Assembly: GCF_001037495.1 (NCBI RefSeq)
Contig: NZ_KQ089823.1
Coordinates: 496,001-560,000, forward strand
Source of the DNA: Citrobacter sp. MGH106
GTDB lineage: Bacteria > Pseudomonadota > Gammaproteobacteria > Enterobacterales > Enterobacteriaceae
Length of the DNA stretch: 64,000 bases
Direction: 5' to 3'
Numbering within the stretch: position 1 is the first letter of the stretch; each line of letters starts with the position of its first letter. Under the pieces are notes generated by a model. That model was not told the origin of the DNA, did not search any database, and saw only the letters and a list, made by a program, of their open reading frames with translations. Of the stretch, positions 1 through 9,620 are shown piece by piece. Position numbers and translations under genes: made by a program.

Positions 1-1039
1 CGGAGAACTGATTGCCCATCACTTTGTTAACAAAACACAGTATAAAGATTACGCGATCCTCTATCGCGGTAATCATCAGTCGCGGGTGTTCGAAAAATTC
101 CTGATGCAGAACCGCATTCCGTACAAAATTTCCGGCGGAACGTCGTTTTTCTCGCGCCCGGAGATCAAAGATTTGCTGGCCTATCTGCGGGTATTGAGCA
201 ATCCGGATGATGACAGTGCATTTCTGCGCATAGTGAATACCCCGAAACGTGAAATCGGCCCTGCCACGCTGCAAAAATTGGGCGAGTGGGCAATGACGCG
301 TAATAAAAGTTTGTTTACTGCCAGCTTTGATATGGGGCTTAGCCAGACGCTTACCGGGCGTGGTTATGACTCTCTGACTCGTTTTACTCACTGGCTGGGT
401 GAAATTCAGCGCCTGGCAGAGCGCGAACCGATTGCAGCAGTACGTGACCTGATCCACGGCATTGATTACGAATCCTGGCTGTATGAAACCTCGCCCAGTC
501 CGAAAGCTGCAGAAATGCGCATGAAAAACGTCAATACGCTGTTCAGTTGGATGACGGAGATGCTGGAAGGCAGCGAGCTGGAAGAGCCGATGACGTTGAC
601 CCAGGTGGTGACGCGCTTTACGTTACGCGACATGATGGAGCGCGGGGAGAGCGAAGAAGAGTTGGATCAGGTGCAGTTAATGACGCTACACGCCTCAAAA
701 GGGCTGGAGTTTCCGTATGTGTTTATGGTGGGCATGGAAGAGGGATTCCTGCCGCACCAGAGCAGCATTGACGAAGACAACATAGATGAAGAGCGTCGCC
801 TGGCCTATGTAGGGATCACCCGTGCACAGAAAGAGCTTATCTTCACGCTGTGTAAAGAGCGTCGCCAGTACGGCGAACTGGTGCGCCCGGAACCGAGCCG
901 TTTTCTGCTGGAATTACCGCAGGATGACGTTATCTGGGAACAGGAACGTAAAGTGGTGAGTGCTGAAGAACGGATGCAAAAAGGACAGAGTCACCTGGCG
1001 AATCTGAAAGCAATGATGGCTGCAAAGAAAGCGAAATAG
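1..1039 (+). CDS. rep: ATP-dependent DNA helicase Rep, C-terminal part (5' end outside window)
   Basis: This is the C-terminal half of the superfamily 1A 3'-5' helicase Rep, which helps replication forks pass nucleoprotein blocks. The reading frame is already open at base 2, so the gene starts before the window. The visible part holds the 2B-2A region and the late helicase motifs: [16 protein letters not shown] (motif V area) and [17 protein letters not shown] (motif VI). The C-terminus ends [13 protein letters not shown], the tail type known in Rep to contact DnaB. It is distinguished from UvrD, also in this window at 30899, by neighbours (gppA, rhlB) and by lacking UvrD's long C-terminal Tudor-like extension. 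The gene is convergent with gppA. Confidence 0.96.
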   Translation, partial: GELIAHHFVNKTQYKDYAILYRGNHQSRVFEKFLMQNRIPYKISGGTSFFSRPEIKDLLAYLRVLSNPDDDSAFLRIVNTPKREIGPATLQKLGEWAMTRNKSLFTASFDMGLSQTLTGRGYDSLTRFTHWLGEIQRLAEREPIAAVRDLIHGIDYESWLYETSPSPKAAEMRMKNVNTLFSWMTEMLEGSELEEPMTLTQVVTRFTLRDMMERGESEEELDQVQLMTLHASKGLEFPYVFMVGMEEGFLPHQSSIDEDNIDEERRLAYVGITRAQKELIFTLCKERRQYGELVRPEPSRFLLELPQDDVIWEQERKVVSAEERMQKGQSHLANLKAMMAAKKAK

Positions 1040-1050
1040 TCGATCGGGGC

Positions 1051-1107
1051 GGGTCTGAAATGTGCTGACAGACCCGATAAGATGCGCTGGCATCACCATC
1101 CGGCATG
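1051..1107. repeat. Hairpin plus REP-like palindrome between convergent rep and gppA
   Basis: A 7-bp stem (GGGTCTG at 1051-1057, CAGACCC at 1069-1075) is followed by a REP-like sequence (GATAAGATGCGCTGGCATC then CATCCGGC). The location between two convergent genes is typical of REP elements, which can act in mRNA 3'-end protection and termination. No strong U-run follows, so termination is only inferred. Confidence 0.55.
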
Positions 1108-1114
1108 TGAAACG

Positions 1115-2599
1115 TTACTGTACTTCCAGTGGCCAGTGGACGTAACTTTGCCACTGGCTTTCCTGATCGATAAGCTCTTTACCCAGCGGATGATGCGCCA
1201 GCCAGCCTTCTGGCAATCTTACCGTAAGGTGCTCATTCTTTGCGTCCAGATGAATTTCTGGCACTAAGTCGTCACGGCGACGACTGGCGAAAATAATCGC
1301 CAGGCGTAGCAAGCGGCAAAGATGTTCTGCGATGCGAGGCGGCACGGCATTTTGCTGGTGGAGTGAGGAGAGATCGACCGGATTGGTCTGGTTTAATAAT
1401 AGCGTCGCTAACAGTTTTTTCTGTGCCGGGGTAAATCCTGGAAGATCAAGGTTTCGCACCAGCCAGGCGGCATGTAGTGGTGCCTGCTTATATTCCACAC
1501 TCAAGCCTATTTCATGCAACTGACAGGCACTTTGCAGCAGTTCGCTACTGATAGCTTCAAGATGCCACTCATTTTTCACTTGATCGAATAAATGTACTGC
1601 CAACTTTGCAACGCGGTTTGCCTGATCGGTATCGACCATAAACCGACGCTGAATATTGCGTAACGTACGACTGCGAATGTCCTGATCCACCGGCAAGTGC
1701 AGCATGCCGTACACCAGGCCTTCACGTAATGCACCGCCCGCGAGAGTCATACACTGAATGTTCAGTTCGGTAAAAATGGCGATCAGAATCGCCAGCCCGC
1801 TGGGGAACACCAGTGCGCGCTCCAGTGTTAGCCCTTCGATTTCCAGCTCTTCCAGACGTCCGCAATGAATGGCGCGTTGTTTTAACTGCTGGAGTTTTGC
1901 CAGAGTAATGCGTTCATCCATGCCCTGCGCCATCATAATTTCCTGCAAAGCCTGTACGGTGCCAGAAGCACCTACGCAGACTTTCCAGCCATGAAAGCGC
2001 AGCTTGTCAGCGACCGGGCGCAGAACGTCACGTGCTGCTTTCTCGGCTTCGTCAAAGTTTTCTTGTGCCAGATTTCGATCGGTGAAATACCGTTCGAGCC
2101 ACGTAACACAGCCCATTGACAGACTAAACAGTGAGGTTGTTTGCGCACCAGAGCCAGTTACCAGCTCTGTACTGGCTCCACCAATATCAACGACCAGACG
2201 CTGATCAGCGCCGCCGGTGGTGTGGGCAACGCCCTGATAGATAAGACGCGCTTCTTCTTCGCCGCTAATAACCTGAACAGCACAGCCGAGGATCTCTTGC
2301 GCTTTCGCAATAAAAACATCGGCATTGACGGCGATACGCAATGTCGCTGTGGCGACCACCCGGATTTGCGGCTGAGGGATATCCTGCAGACGCTCAGCAA
2401 ACAGGCGCAGGCATTGCCAGCCGCGCTCCATTGCTTCTGCGGAGAGAATATTTTCGCTGTTCAGCCCAGCAGCCAGACGCACTTTGCGCTTAATTCGCGT
2501 GAGTGTCTGAATACTCCCTGCTACTTCGCGCACTACCAGCATATGAAAACTATTGGATCCGAGATCTATTGCTGCATAGAGCGAAGTAGAGTTGAGCAT
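1115..2599 (-). CDS. gppA: Guanosine pentaphosphate phosphatase / exopolyphosphatase GppA
   Basis: GppA hydrolyses pppGpp to ppGpp and also degrades polyphosphate, linking it to the stringent response. The 494-residue product matches the usual length. It starts with the actin-like (ASKHA) phosphate-binding loop [14 protein letters not shown], has a second nucleotide motif [12 protein letters not shown] near residue 145, and a C-terminal HD-like helical domain with [16 protein letters not shown]. The N-terminus [11 protein letters not shown] differs in the first residues from the K-12 form I recall, but the downstream match is continuous. It starts 7 bases after the rhlB stop, so the two genes are probably cotranscribed from a promoter upstream of rhlB. 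Confidence 0.95.
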   Translation of the reverse strand: MLNSTSLYAAIDLGSNSFHMLVVREVAGSIQTLTRIKRKVRLAAGLNSENILSAEAMERGWQCLRLFAERLQDIPQPQIRVVATATLRIAVNADVFIAKAQEILGCAVQVISGEEEARLIYQGVAHTTGGADQRLVVDIGGASTELVTGSGAQTTSLFSLSMGCVTWLERYFTDRNLAQENFDEAEKAARDVLRPVADKLRFHGWKVCVGASGTVQALQEIMMAQGMDERITLAKLQQLKQRAIHCGRLEELEIEGLTLERALVFPSGLAILIAIFTELNIQCMTLAGGALREGLVYGMLHLPVDQDIRSRTLRNIQRRFMVDTDQANRVAKLAVHLFDQVKNEWHLEAISSELLQSACQLHEIGLSVEYKQAPLHAAWLVRNLDLPGFTPAQKKLLATLLLNQTNPVDLSSLHQQNAVPPRIAEHLCRLLRLAIIFASRRRDDLVPEIHLDAKNEHLTVRLPEGWLAHHPLGKELIDQESQWQSYVHWPLEVQ

Positions 2600-2606
2600 G
2601 ACTTAG

Positions 2607-3875
2607 TTAACCTGAACGACGACGATTACGTGGAGCACCACCAGTACGACGTGGGCCATTGCCAGGGCGCGAGCGCGTCAGGCGCAGCGGTTTTGGCAGA
2701 TCGGTCATCAGCGCGTCTGGGTTGTACTTGCTAACCGGAATCGAGTGGCCGATATAGGTCTCGATTGCAGGTAAATTCAACGCGTACTCTTCACAGGCGA
2801 GGCTAATAGAGTGACCGCTTGCTCCAGCGCGACCCGTACGACCAATACGGTGAACGTAATCTTCACAGTCATCTGGCAGGTCATAGTTGAACACGTGTGT
2901 TACGGCCGGAATATGCAGACCACGCGCGGCAACATCAGTCGCAACAAGAATGTCGAGATCGCCACGGGTGAACTCTTCCAGAATACGCAGGCGTTTTTTC
3001 TGTGCCACGTCGCCAGTTAGCAGACCTACGCGATGACCGTCGGCAGCAAGACTGCCCCAGATATCTTCACAGCGGTGCTTGGTATTGGCAAAAACAATGG
3101 CGCGATCCGGCCACTCTTCTTCAATCAGCGTTTGCAGCAAACGCATTTTCTCTTCATTTGAAGGATAGAAGAGCTCTTCTTTAATACGGTGACCTGTCTT
3201 CTGTTCCGGTTCGACTTCAACGTATTCGGCATTGTTCATCTGTTCGAACGCCAGTTCGCGAACGCGGTAAGAGAGGGTTGCGGAAAACAGCATGTTCAGA
3301 CGCTGGTTGGTTGGCGGCATACGACGGAACAACCAACGGATATCTTTAATAAAGCCCAGATCGTACATGCGATCGGCTTCATCCAGTACGACGACCTGAA
3401 TCGCGCCCAGGTTAATGTGGTTCTGCTTTGCGTAGTCAATTAGACGGCCAGTGGTGCCGATAAGAATATCGACCCCGCTCTCCAGCACTTTTAACTGCTT
3501 GTCGTAACCGTCGCCGCCATATGCCAGGCCTAATTTCAGTCCTGTTGTCTGCGCGAGTGGCTCGGCGTCTGCGTGGATCTGCACGGCTAACTCACGCGTT
3601 GGCGCCATAATTAACGCACGCGGTTGGTTCACCTTGCGATCGGCAATCGCGGGATGAGAGAGAAGGTAATGAAACGTTGACGTAAGAAACGCCATCGTTT
3701 TTCCGGTACCGGTTTGCGCCTGCCCTGCTACATCACGACCAGCCAGCGTAAGCGGGAGGGCCAGTGCCTGAATGGGCGTACAATTATGAAACCCTTTGTT
3801 TTCAAGGGCTTCTATCACCTTTGGGTGCAGGGCGAAGTCGGAAAACTTCTGTTCTGTTAAATGTGTTTTGCTCAT
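2607..3875 (-). CDS. rhlB: DEAD-box ATP-dependent RNA helicase RhlB
   Basis: RhlB unwinds structured RNA inside the RNA degradosome, where it binds RNase E. The 422-residue protein shows the DEAD-box motifs in order: Q-motif region ([13 protein letters not shown]), Walker A AQTGTGKT near residue 54, PTREL, the DEAD box ([15 protein letters not shown], near 165), SAT (LFSATLS), and motif [13 protein letters not shown] basic, arginine-rich tail ([16 protein letters not shown]) closes the protein, as in known RhlB. It is divergent from trxA and is followed at 7 bases by gppA. Confidence 0.97.
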   Translation of the reverse strand: MSKTHLTEQKFSDFALHPKVIEALENKGFHNCTPIQALALPLTLAGRDVAGQAQTGTGKTMAFLTSTFHYLLSHPAIADRKVNQPRALIMAPTRELAVQIHADAEPLAQTTGLKLGLAYGGDGYDKQLKVLESGVDILIGTTGRLIDYAKQNHINLGAIQVVVLDEADRMYDLGFIKDIRWLFRRMPPTNQRLNMLFSATLSYRVRELAFEQMNNAEYVEVEPEQKTGHRIKEELFYPSNEEKMRLLQTLIEEEWPDRAIVFANTKHRCEDIWGSLAADGHRVGLLTGDVAQKKRLRILEEFTRGDLDILVATDVAARGLHIPAVTHVFNYDLPDDCEDYVHRIGRTGRAGASGHSISLACEEYALNLPAIETYIGHSIPVSKYNPDALMTDLPKPLRLTRSRPGNGPRRTGGAPRNRRRSG

Positions 3876-3981
3876 AGTGTGGTAGAATATCAGCTTACTA
3901 TTGCTTTACGAAAGCGTATCCGGTGAAATAAAGTCAACCTTTAGTTGGTTAATGCAGTACATAAAGCATTCATGATGCGTC

Positions 3982-4048
3982 GAGGCGGCAAGTGAATGAG
4001 TCACTGGAGCGTACAATAGTACGTGACTGGGACACAGAGCGCAGCCAA
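3982..4048 (-). repeat. Dispersed ~67-bp repeat, copy A (upstream of trxA)
   Basis: Read on the minus strand this begins TTGGCTGCG and ends CACTTGCCGCCT, with a central inverted pair (GTCACGTACTATTGTACGCTC). The same arrangement is seen at 19726-19792 and at 45163-45232. It lies in the rhlB-trxA divergent gap. The function is unknown to me; see findings. Confidence 0.5.
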
Positions 4049-4114
4049 CAATGAGGCAGCTTGAAGGATGATGTGTATACACCAACACACCAGGCTTATT
4101 CCTGTGGAGTTATT

Positions 4115-4444
4115 ATGAGCGATAAAATTATTCACCTGACTGACGACAGTTTTGACACGGATGTACTCAAAGCGGACGGAGCTATCCTCGTTGATTTCTG
4201 GGCAGAGTGGTGCGGTCCGTGCAAAATGATCGCTCCGATTCTGGATGAAATCGCTGACGAATATCAGGGCAAATTGACGGTTGCTAAACTGAATATTGAC
4301 CAAAACCCAGGCACCGCGCCGAAGTATGGTATCCGTGGCATCCCGACCCTGCTGCTGTTTAAAAACGGCGAAGTTGCGGCGACGAAAGTCGGCGCGCTGT
4401 CCAAAGGTCAGTTGAAAGAGTTCCTCGACGCCAACCTGGCGTAA
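4115..4444 (+). CDS. trxA: Thioredoxin 1
   Basis: Thioredoxin 1 is the main cytoplasmic dithiol reductant, serving ribonucleotide reductase, PAPS reductase and others. The 109-residue protein carries the classic active site WCGPC (Cys33 and Cys36 counting Met1) and the cis-proline segment [12 protein letters not shown] chose the ATG at 4115 ([13 protein letters not shown]) over an upstream in-frame ATG at 4061. This gives the family length, and GTGGAGT (4104-4110) precedes it as a ribosome site. The upstream region contains the dispersed repeat copy A. A GC-rich imperfect hairpin (CGGGCG / CGCCCG, about 4459-4502) follows the gene. Confidence 0.97.
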
Positions 4445-4598
4445 GGAAGTATCATGATCGGGCGCCCATACTCCAAAATGATTCGGATGACTGGACGCCC
4501 GACTTGAGTCGTGCTAAGTTAGTGTTGACTTCGTATTAAACATACCTTATTAAGTTTGAATCTTGTTTTATCCACTGCTTCCCGTTGTTTCTCGTGCG

Positions 4599-4703
4599 AG
4601 AAGTGGACAGATTCCTGGCTTGTCACTCAATCCGTCTTGTCGTTTCAGTTCTGCGTACTTTCCTGTGACCAGACAGCGAACAGACATGAGTCGAAGGCCG
4701 TAA
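4599..4703 (+). pseudogene. rhoL: rho leader peptide rhoL, apparently without a start codon
   Basis: The 337-base trxA-rho gap holds the rho leader. The frame from 4599 reads RSGQIPGLSLNPSCRFSSAY then continues to a TAA at 4701-4703. This closely resembles the 33-residue RhoL leader peptide I recall from K-12 (MRSEQISGSSLNPSCRF...). Here the codon preceding RSGQ, where K-12 has ATG, is GCG (4596-4598). No in-frame ATG or GTG occurs just upstream; CTG (4575) and TTG (4563) are the only weak options. The 3' end also reads through to TAA after two extra codons (MSRRP). The DNA leader is conserved while the start is not, so the RNA rather than the peptide may be under selection. Confidence 0.5.
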
Positions 4704-4781
4704 ACAGGCATGGATGACCCTGCCATACCATTCACAACATTAAGTTCGAGATTTACCCCAAGTTTAAGAACTCACACCATT

Positions 4782-6041
4782 ATGAATCTTACCGAATTAA
4801 AGAATACGCCGGTTTCTGAGCTGATCACTCTCGGCGAAAATATGGGTCTGGAAAACCTGGCTCGTATGCGCAAGCAGGACATTATTTTTGCCATCCTGAA
4901 GCAGCACGCAAAGAGTGGCGAAGATATCTTTGGTGACGGTGTGCTGGAGATATTGCAGGATGGATTTGGTTTCCTCCGCTCTGCAGACAGCTCCTACCTC
5001 GCCGGTCCTGATGACATCTACGTTTCTCCCAGCCAAATCCGCCGTTTCAACCTCCGCACTGGTGATACCATCTCCGGTAAGATTCGCCCGCCGAAAGAAG
5101 GTGAACGCTATTTTGCGCTGTTGAAAGTTAACGAAGTTAACTACGACAAACCGGAAAACGCCCGTAATAAAATTCTCTTTGAGAACTTAACGCCGCTGCA
5201 CGCAAACTCTCGTCTGCGTATGGAGCGTGGTAACGGTTCTACTGAGGACTTAACGGCTCGCGTACTGGACCTGGCTTCTCCGATTGGCCGTGGCCAACGT
5301 GGTCTGATTGTGGCACCGCCGAAAGCGGGTAAAACCATGCTGTTGCAGAACATCGCACAGAGCATTGCCTACAATCACCCAGACTGCGTGCTGATGGTTC
5401 TGTTAATTGATGAACGCCCGGAAGAAGTGACCGAGATGCAGCGTCTGGTGAAAGGTGAAGTAGTTGCTTCTACCTTTGACGAGCCGGCATCCCGTCACGT
5501 TCAGGTTGCGGAAATGGTTATCGAGAAAGCGAAACGTCTGGTTGAACACAAGAAAGACGTTATCATCCTGCTCGACTCCATCACTCGTCTGGCGCGTGCA
5601 TACAACACCGTGGTTCCTGCTTCCGGTAAAGTGCTGACGGGTGGTGTGGATGCTAACGCTCTGCACCGTCCGAAGCGTTTCTTCGGTGCCGCGCGTAATG
5701 TGGAAGAGGGCGGTAGCCTGACCATCATTGCAACCGCGCTTATCGATACCGGCTCTAAAATGGATGAAGTTATCTACGAAGAGTTTAAAGGCACCGGTAA
5801 CATGGAACTGCATCTCTCGCGTAAAATTGCTGAAAAACGCGTCTTCCCGGCTATCGACTACAACCGTTCTGGTACCCGTAAAGAAGAACTGCTCACGACT
5901 CAGGAAGAGCTGCAGAAAATGTGGATCCTGCGCAAAATTATCCATCCGATGGGTGAAATTGATGCGATGGAATTCCTCATTAATAAGCTGGCGATGACCA
6001 AGACCAATGACGACTTCTTCGATATGATGAAACGTTCGTAA
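4782..6041 (+). CDS. rho: Transcription termination factor Rho
   Basis: Rho is the hexameric RNA-dependent ATPase that ends transcription at Rho-dependent sites. From the ATG at 4782 the product is 419 residues, exactly the family length, beginning [15 protein letters not shown]. The N-terminal helical and cold-shock-like RNA-binding domain contains DGFGFLRS near residue 60. Next come Walker A PPKAGKT near 180, Walker [11 protein letters not shown], the Q-loop region [16 protein letters not shown], and the R-loop. An upstream in-frame ATG at 4710 would add 24 non-family residues and was rejected. The leader at 4445-4781 is the likely site of autoregulation by Rho. A strong intrinsic terminator follows at 6057. 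Confidence 0.98.
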   Translation: MNLTELKNTPVSELITLGENMGLENLARMRKQDIIFAILKQHAKSGEDIFGDGVLEILQDGFGFLRSADSSYLAGPDDIYVSPSQIRRFNLRTGDTISGKIRPPKEGERYFALLKVNEVNYDKPENARNKILFENLTPLHANSRLRMERGNGSTEDLTARVLDLASPIGRGQRGLIVAPPKAGKTMLLQNIAQSIAYNHPDCVLMVLLIDERPEEVTEMQRLVKGEVVASTFDEPASRHVQVAEMVIEKAKRLVEHKKDVIILLDSITRLARAYNTVVPASGKVLTGGVDANALHRPKRFFGAARNVEEGGSLTIIATALIDTGSKMDEVIYEEFKGTGNMELHLSRKIAEKRVFPAIDYNRSGTRKEELLTTQEELQKMWILRKIIHPMGEIDAMEFLINKLAMTKTNDDFFDMMKRS

Positions 6042-6056
6042 CTCTGGCATCATCCG

Positions 6057-6088
6057 AAAACGCCACGTTTTTACGTGGCGTTTTGCTT
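6057..6088 (+). terminator. Rho-independent terminator of rho
   Basis: Perfect 11-bp stem AAAACGCCACG / CGTGGCGTTTT with a short loop, followed by TTTTGCTTTT, starting 16 bases after the rho stop codon. Confidence 0.85.
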
Positions 6089-6271
6089 TTGCGATTCATC
6101 CTAATGTCTGGTCGGATAAACTAGTCATTATTGTCGGCGTCGAAGAGATGTCACAATGTGCGGCATGAACGACAAGAGGTCAGAAGTGTAATGTTTTAGT
6201 TGGTCTCTTCAAGGAGACCTCGTAACGCATTATACTTTAAGGAAATGATATATGCTGAGAGCACATACACT

Positions 6272-7375
6272 GTGAATTTACTCGCTGCTTTATCTGAGCT
6301 AATCAGTATTTTCTTATTCACTACCATTTTTATTTTTTTTGCGCGAAAAGTAGCCATAAAAATAGGTTTAGTGGATAAGCCTAATTTCCGCAAACGACAC
6401 CAGGGGATCATTCCTTTAGTTGGTGGGATTTCTGTGTTTGCAGGAATTAATTTTATGTTTGGCCTCTCGGATTATTACATCCCGCATGCCTCGTTATACC
6501 TCTTTTGTGCTGGTGTGCTGGTGTTGATTGGCGCACTTGACGACCGTTTTGACATAAGCGTAAAGATACGAGCCGTTGTTCAGGCTGCGATTGCTATTGT
6601 TATGATGGTAAAAGGAAATCTTTATTTGAGTAGCCTGGGATATATCTTTGGTTCCTGGGAGTTGATACTCGGTCCCTTTGGTTATTTCCTCACCCTTTTT
6701 GCCGTTTGGGCAGCAATTAACGCCTTTAATATGGTAGATGGCATAGATGGATTATTAGGCGGATTGTCGAGCGTCTCATTCGCAGCGATGGGATTTATTC
6801 TGTGGTTTGATGGTCAGACTAGCCTGGCTATCTGGTGCTTTGCCATGATCGCCGCAATTCTACCTTATATCCTGCTGAACCTGGGGGTTCTTGGACGCCG
6901 TTATAAAGTCTTTATGGGCGATGCTGGTAGCACGCTGATTGGTTTTACCGTTATTTGGATCCTGCTGGAAACTACGCAGGGTAAAACGCATCCTATCAGC
7001 CCGGTTACCGCACTGTGGATTATCGCCATTCCGTTGATGGATATGGTGGCAATCATGTACCGTCGTTTGCGTAAAGGCATGAGTCCTTTCTCTGCTGATC
7101 GCCAGCACATTCATCATTTGGTGATGCGTGCGGGGTTTACTTCACGACAGGCATTTGTTCTGATTACGCTGGCCGCCGCGATTCTGGCCTCCATCGGTGT
7201 GCTGGCTGAATATTTTCGTTTGGTCCCTGAATGGGGCATGCTGGTGCTCTTTTTACTGGCATTTGGCCTTTATGGTTACTGCATTAAGCGAGCCTGGAAG
7301 GTGGCGAGATTTATCAAACGAGTGAAGCGCAGATTGCGAAGAATCCGTGAAAGCAAACCAAACTTAACCAAGTGA
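6272..7375 (+). CDS. wecA: Undecaprenyl-phosphate GlcNAc-1-phosphate transferase WecA
   Basis: WecA transfers GlcNAc-1-P from UDP-GlcNAc to undecaprenyl phosphate at the inner membrane, making lipid I of ECA and priming many O-antigens. The protein is 367 residues from the GTG at 6272 and is polytopic, with about 11 hydrophobic segments. Family motifs are visible: the Asp-Asp pair in GALDDRFDI, NAFNMVDGIDGLLGG, VFMGDAGST, and the HIHH motif in ADRQHIHHLVMRAG. An upstream in-frame ATG at 6200 would add a 24-residue soluble leader absent from the family, so GTG is preferred. It is the first gene of the wec operon, 13 bases before wzzE. Confidence 0.95.
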   Translation: MNLLAALSELISIFLFTTIFIFFARKVAIKIGLVDKPNFRKRHQGIIPLVGGISVFAGINFMFGLSDYYIPHASLYLFCAGVLVLIGALDDRFDISVKIRAVVQAAIAIVMMVKGNLYLSSLGYIFGSWELILGPFGYFLTLFAVWAAINAFNMVDGIDGLLGGLSSVSFAAMGFILWFDGQTSLAIWCFAMIAAILPYILLNLGVLGRRYKVFMGDAGSTLIGFTVIWILLETTQGKTHPISPVTALWIIAIPLMDMVAIMYRRLRKGMSPFSADRQHIHHLVMRAGFTSRQAFVLITLAAAILASIGVLAEYFRLVPEWGMLVLFLLAFGLYGYCIKRAWKVARFIKRVKRRLRRIRESKPNLTK

Positions 7376-7387
7376 ACTGAGGATGCG

Positions 7388-8434
7388 ATGACACAACCAT
7401 TACCGGGGGAAGACGCCGTGAGCGCTGAAAATGAACTGGATATTCGTGGCTTGTTTCGTACCTTGTGGGCAGGAAAGGTGTGGATTGTCGGTATAGCTCT
7501 CGCCTTTGCGCTCATTGCGCTCGCCTATACTTTTTTTGCCCGCCAGGAGTGGAGTGCAACGGCCATTTCGGACAAGCCTACGGTTAATATGTTGGGCGGA
7601 TATTATTCCCAACAACAGTTTTTGCGTAATCTGGATATTAAGGCCAGCCTCGCGTCAACGGATCAACCGTCGGTAATGGATGAGGCCTATAAAGAATTTG
7701 TCATGCAACTTGCTTCCTGGGATACGCGCCGCGATTTCTGGCTGCAGACCGATTATTACAAGCAACGTATGGTCGGTAACAGTAAAGCCGACGCGGCAAT
7801 GCTGGATGAACTGATTAATAACATTCAGTTTATGGCTGGCGATGCAGTGCGCAATACCAATGACAGCGTGAAGCTGATTGCGGAAACGGCTCCTGACGCC
7901 AATAACCTGCTACGCCAGTATGTGGCGTTTGCCAGCCAGCGTGCGGCGGGTCATCTGAACGATGAGTTAAAAGGGGCGTGGGCTGCGCGCACTGTGCAAA
8001 TGAAGGCGCAGGTTAAACGTCAGGAAGAAGTGGCAAAAGCTATTTTCTCTCGCGGTGTTCATAATATTGAGCAGGCGCTTAAAATTGCAGAACAAAATAA
8101 CATTTCTCGCACATCAACCGATGTCCCTGCTGATGAATTACCTGATTCTGAACTGTTTTTACTCGGACGCCCGATGCTGCAGGCGCGACTCGAAAACCTG
8201 CAGGCTGTTGGCCCGGACTTCGATCTGGACTATTTTCAAAATCGGGCCATGCTGAACACGCTGAACGTGGGGCCAACTCTGGATTCGCGTTTTCAGACCT
8301 ATCGTTATTTGCGAACGCCGGAAGAACCGGTAAAACGTGATAGCCCACGTCGTGCCTTCCTGATGATTATGTGGGGCATCGTTGGGGCTCTGATCGGTGC
8401 CGGTGTCGCGTTAACCCGTCGTCGCTCGATTTAG
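7388..8434 (+). CDS. wzzE: ECA polysaccharide chain length modulator WzzE
   Basis: WzzE is an inner-membrane polysaccharide co-polymerase that sets ECA chain length and the size of cyclic ECA. The 348-residue protein has the Wzz layout: a first membrane segment near residues 32-52 ([20 protein letters not shown]), a long periplasmic helical domain (about 55-315), and a second membrane segment near the C-terminus ([20 protein letters not shown]) preceded by the proline-rich [14 protein letters not shown]. It lies second in the operon. The 55-base gap to wecB holds a strong hairpin (8445-8470). Confidence 0.95.
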   Translation: MTQPLPGEDAVSAENELDIRGLFRTLWAGKVWIVGIALAFALIALAYTFFARQEWSATAISDKPTVNMLGGYYSQQQFLRNLDIKASLASTDQPSVMDEAYKEFVMQLASWDTRRDFWLQTDYYKQRMVGNSKADAAMLDELINNIQFMAGDAVRNTNDSVKLIAETAPDANNLLRQYVAFASQRAAGHLNDELKGAWAARTVQMKAQVKRQEEVAKAIFSRGVHNIEQALKIAEQNNISRTSTDVPADELPDSELFLLGRPMLQARLENLQAVGPDFDLDYFQNRAMLNTLNVGPTLDSRFQTYRYLRTPEEPVKRDSPRRAFLMIMWGIVGALIGAGVALTRRRSI

Positions 8435-8444
8435 CAACTCCGTT

Positions 8445-8470
8445 GCAGTGAGGGGCTGGGCCCTCACTGC
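8445..8470 (+). other. Strong intra-operon RNA hairpin between wzzE and wecB
   Basis: GCAGTGAGGG (8445-8454) and CCCTCACTGC (8461-8470) form a perfect 10-bp stem with a 6-base loop. It begins 11 bases after the wzzE stop and ends 19 bases before the wecB GTG start. No U-run follows, so it is not a plain terminator. Possible roles are mRNA stability or partial attenuation. Confidence 0.6.
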
Positions 8471-8489
8471 CAATCCTAAGAGAATCGAT

Positions 8490-9620
8490 GTGAAAGTACT
8501 GACTGTATTTGGCACGCGACCAGAGGCTATTAAAATGGCACCTCTGGTTCATGCGCTGGCAAAAGATCCTGATTTTGAAGCGAAAGTTTGCGTCACTGCG
8601 CAGCATCGGGAGATGCTCGATCAGGTGTTAAACCTCTTTTCTATTGTACCTGACTACGATCTCAATATTATGCAGCCAGGCCAGGGACTCACAGAAATTA
8701 CCTGCCGAATTCTGGAAGGATTAAAACCCATTCTGGCTGAGTTCAAACCCGATGTCGTATTGGTGCACGGTGATACCACAACGACAATAGCCACCAGTCT
8801 GGCCGCCTTTTACCAGCGTATTCCGGTGGGGCATGTTGAGGCTGGATTGCGAACTGGCGATCTCTACTCACCCTGGCCGGAAGAGGCAAACCGCACGCTG
8901 ACAGGGCGTCTGGCAATGTATCATTTTGCTCCAACCGAAAATTCACGCCAAAATTTATTACGCGAAACAATTCCCGATGACCGTATTTTTGTCACGGGCA
9001 ATACGGTTATTGATGCGTTGATCTGGGTTCGGGATCGCGTACTCGAGAATGAAACGCTGCGCGCTGAACTGGCTGAACACTATCCTTTCCTTCGTTCTGA
9101 TAAAAAGATGATCCTGGTGACCGGTCATCGTCGGGAAAGCTTCGGTCGCGGTTTTGAGCAAATTTGCCATGCGCTGGCGGAAATTGCTGCAGCAAATCAG
9201 AATGTGCAAATTGTCTATCCGGTACACCTGAACCCTAATGTCAGCGAGCCGGTTAATCGCATCCTGGGCCACGTTGAAAACGTGATTCTGATTGAACCTC
9301 AGGACTACTTGCCGTTCGTCTGGTTGATGAACCATGCCTGGCTGATCCTTACCGATTCCGGCGGGATTCAGGAAGAAGCCCCCTCTCTGGGCAAACCTGT
9401 GTTGGTGATGCGTGAAACGACTGAACGCCCGGAGGCCATCACTGCAGGTACTGTTCGTCTGGTGGGAACAGACTCGCAGCGAATTGTGGAAGAAGTCACC
9501 CGTTTGCTGCATGACGAAAATGAATATCAGACCATGAGCCGCGCCCATAATCCGTATGGTGACGGGCAGGCGTGTGGCCGCATTTTACACGCGTTAAAAA
9601 ATAATCGGATATCGCTATGA
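8490..9620 (+). CDS. wecB: UDP-N-acetylglucosamine 2-epimerase (non-hydrolysing) WecB
   Basis: WecB interconverts UDP-GlcNAc and UDP-ManNAc, the first step toward UDP-ManNAcA for ECA. From the GTG at 8490 the product is 376 residues and begins [18 protein letters not shown], the typical GT-B start. Other landmarks are [19 protein letters not shown] near residue 113, [13 protein letters not shown] near 211 and [20 protein letters not shown] near 290. The longer in-frame ATG at 8448 lies inside the upstream hairpin and adds non-family sequence, so it was rejected. AAGAGAA before the GTG is a plausible ribosome site. It overlaps wecC by 4 bases (ATGA). Confidence 0.95.
   Translation: MKVLTVFGTRPEAIKMAPLVHALAKDPDFEAKVCVTAQHREMLDQVLNLFSIVPDYDLNIMQPGQGLTEITCRILEGLKPILAEFKPDVVLVHGDTTTTIATSLAAFYQRIPVGHVEAGLRTGDLYSPWPEEANRTLTGRLAMYHFAPTENSRQNLLRETIPDDRIFVTGNTVIDALIWVRDRVLENETLRAELAEHYPFLRSDKKMILVTGHRRESFGRGFEQICHALAEIAAANQNVQIVYPVHLNPNVSEPVNRILGHVENVILIEPQDYLPFVWLMNHAWLILTDSGGIQEEAPSLGKPVLVMRETTERPEAITAGTVRLVGTDSQRIVEEVTRLLHDENEYQTMSRAHNPYGDGQACGRILHALKNNRISL

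Noticed and set aside
2141-2734. 197-codon open frame on the plus strand
   Set aside because: Lies across the gppA 5' end and the rhlB 3' end in antisense; no recognisable motif or ribosome site.
4459-4503. Hairpin after trxA as an intrinsic terminator
   Set aside because: The 6-bp arms CGGGCG/CGCCCG enclose a loop of about 30 bases and no U-run follows; rho may be partly cotranscribed, so it was not listed as a terminator.
5403-6053. 216-codon open frame on the minus strand
   Set aside because: Fully antisense to rho, whose frame is certain; the translation is His/Phe-rich with no family resemblance, typical of a shadow frame.
8958-9548. 196-codon open frame on the minus strand inside wecB
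   Set aside because: Antisense shadow of a well-conserved gene; composition is atypical of real proteins.
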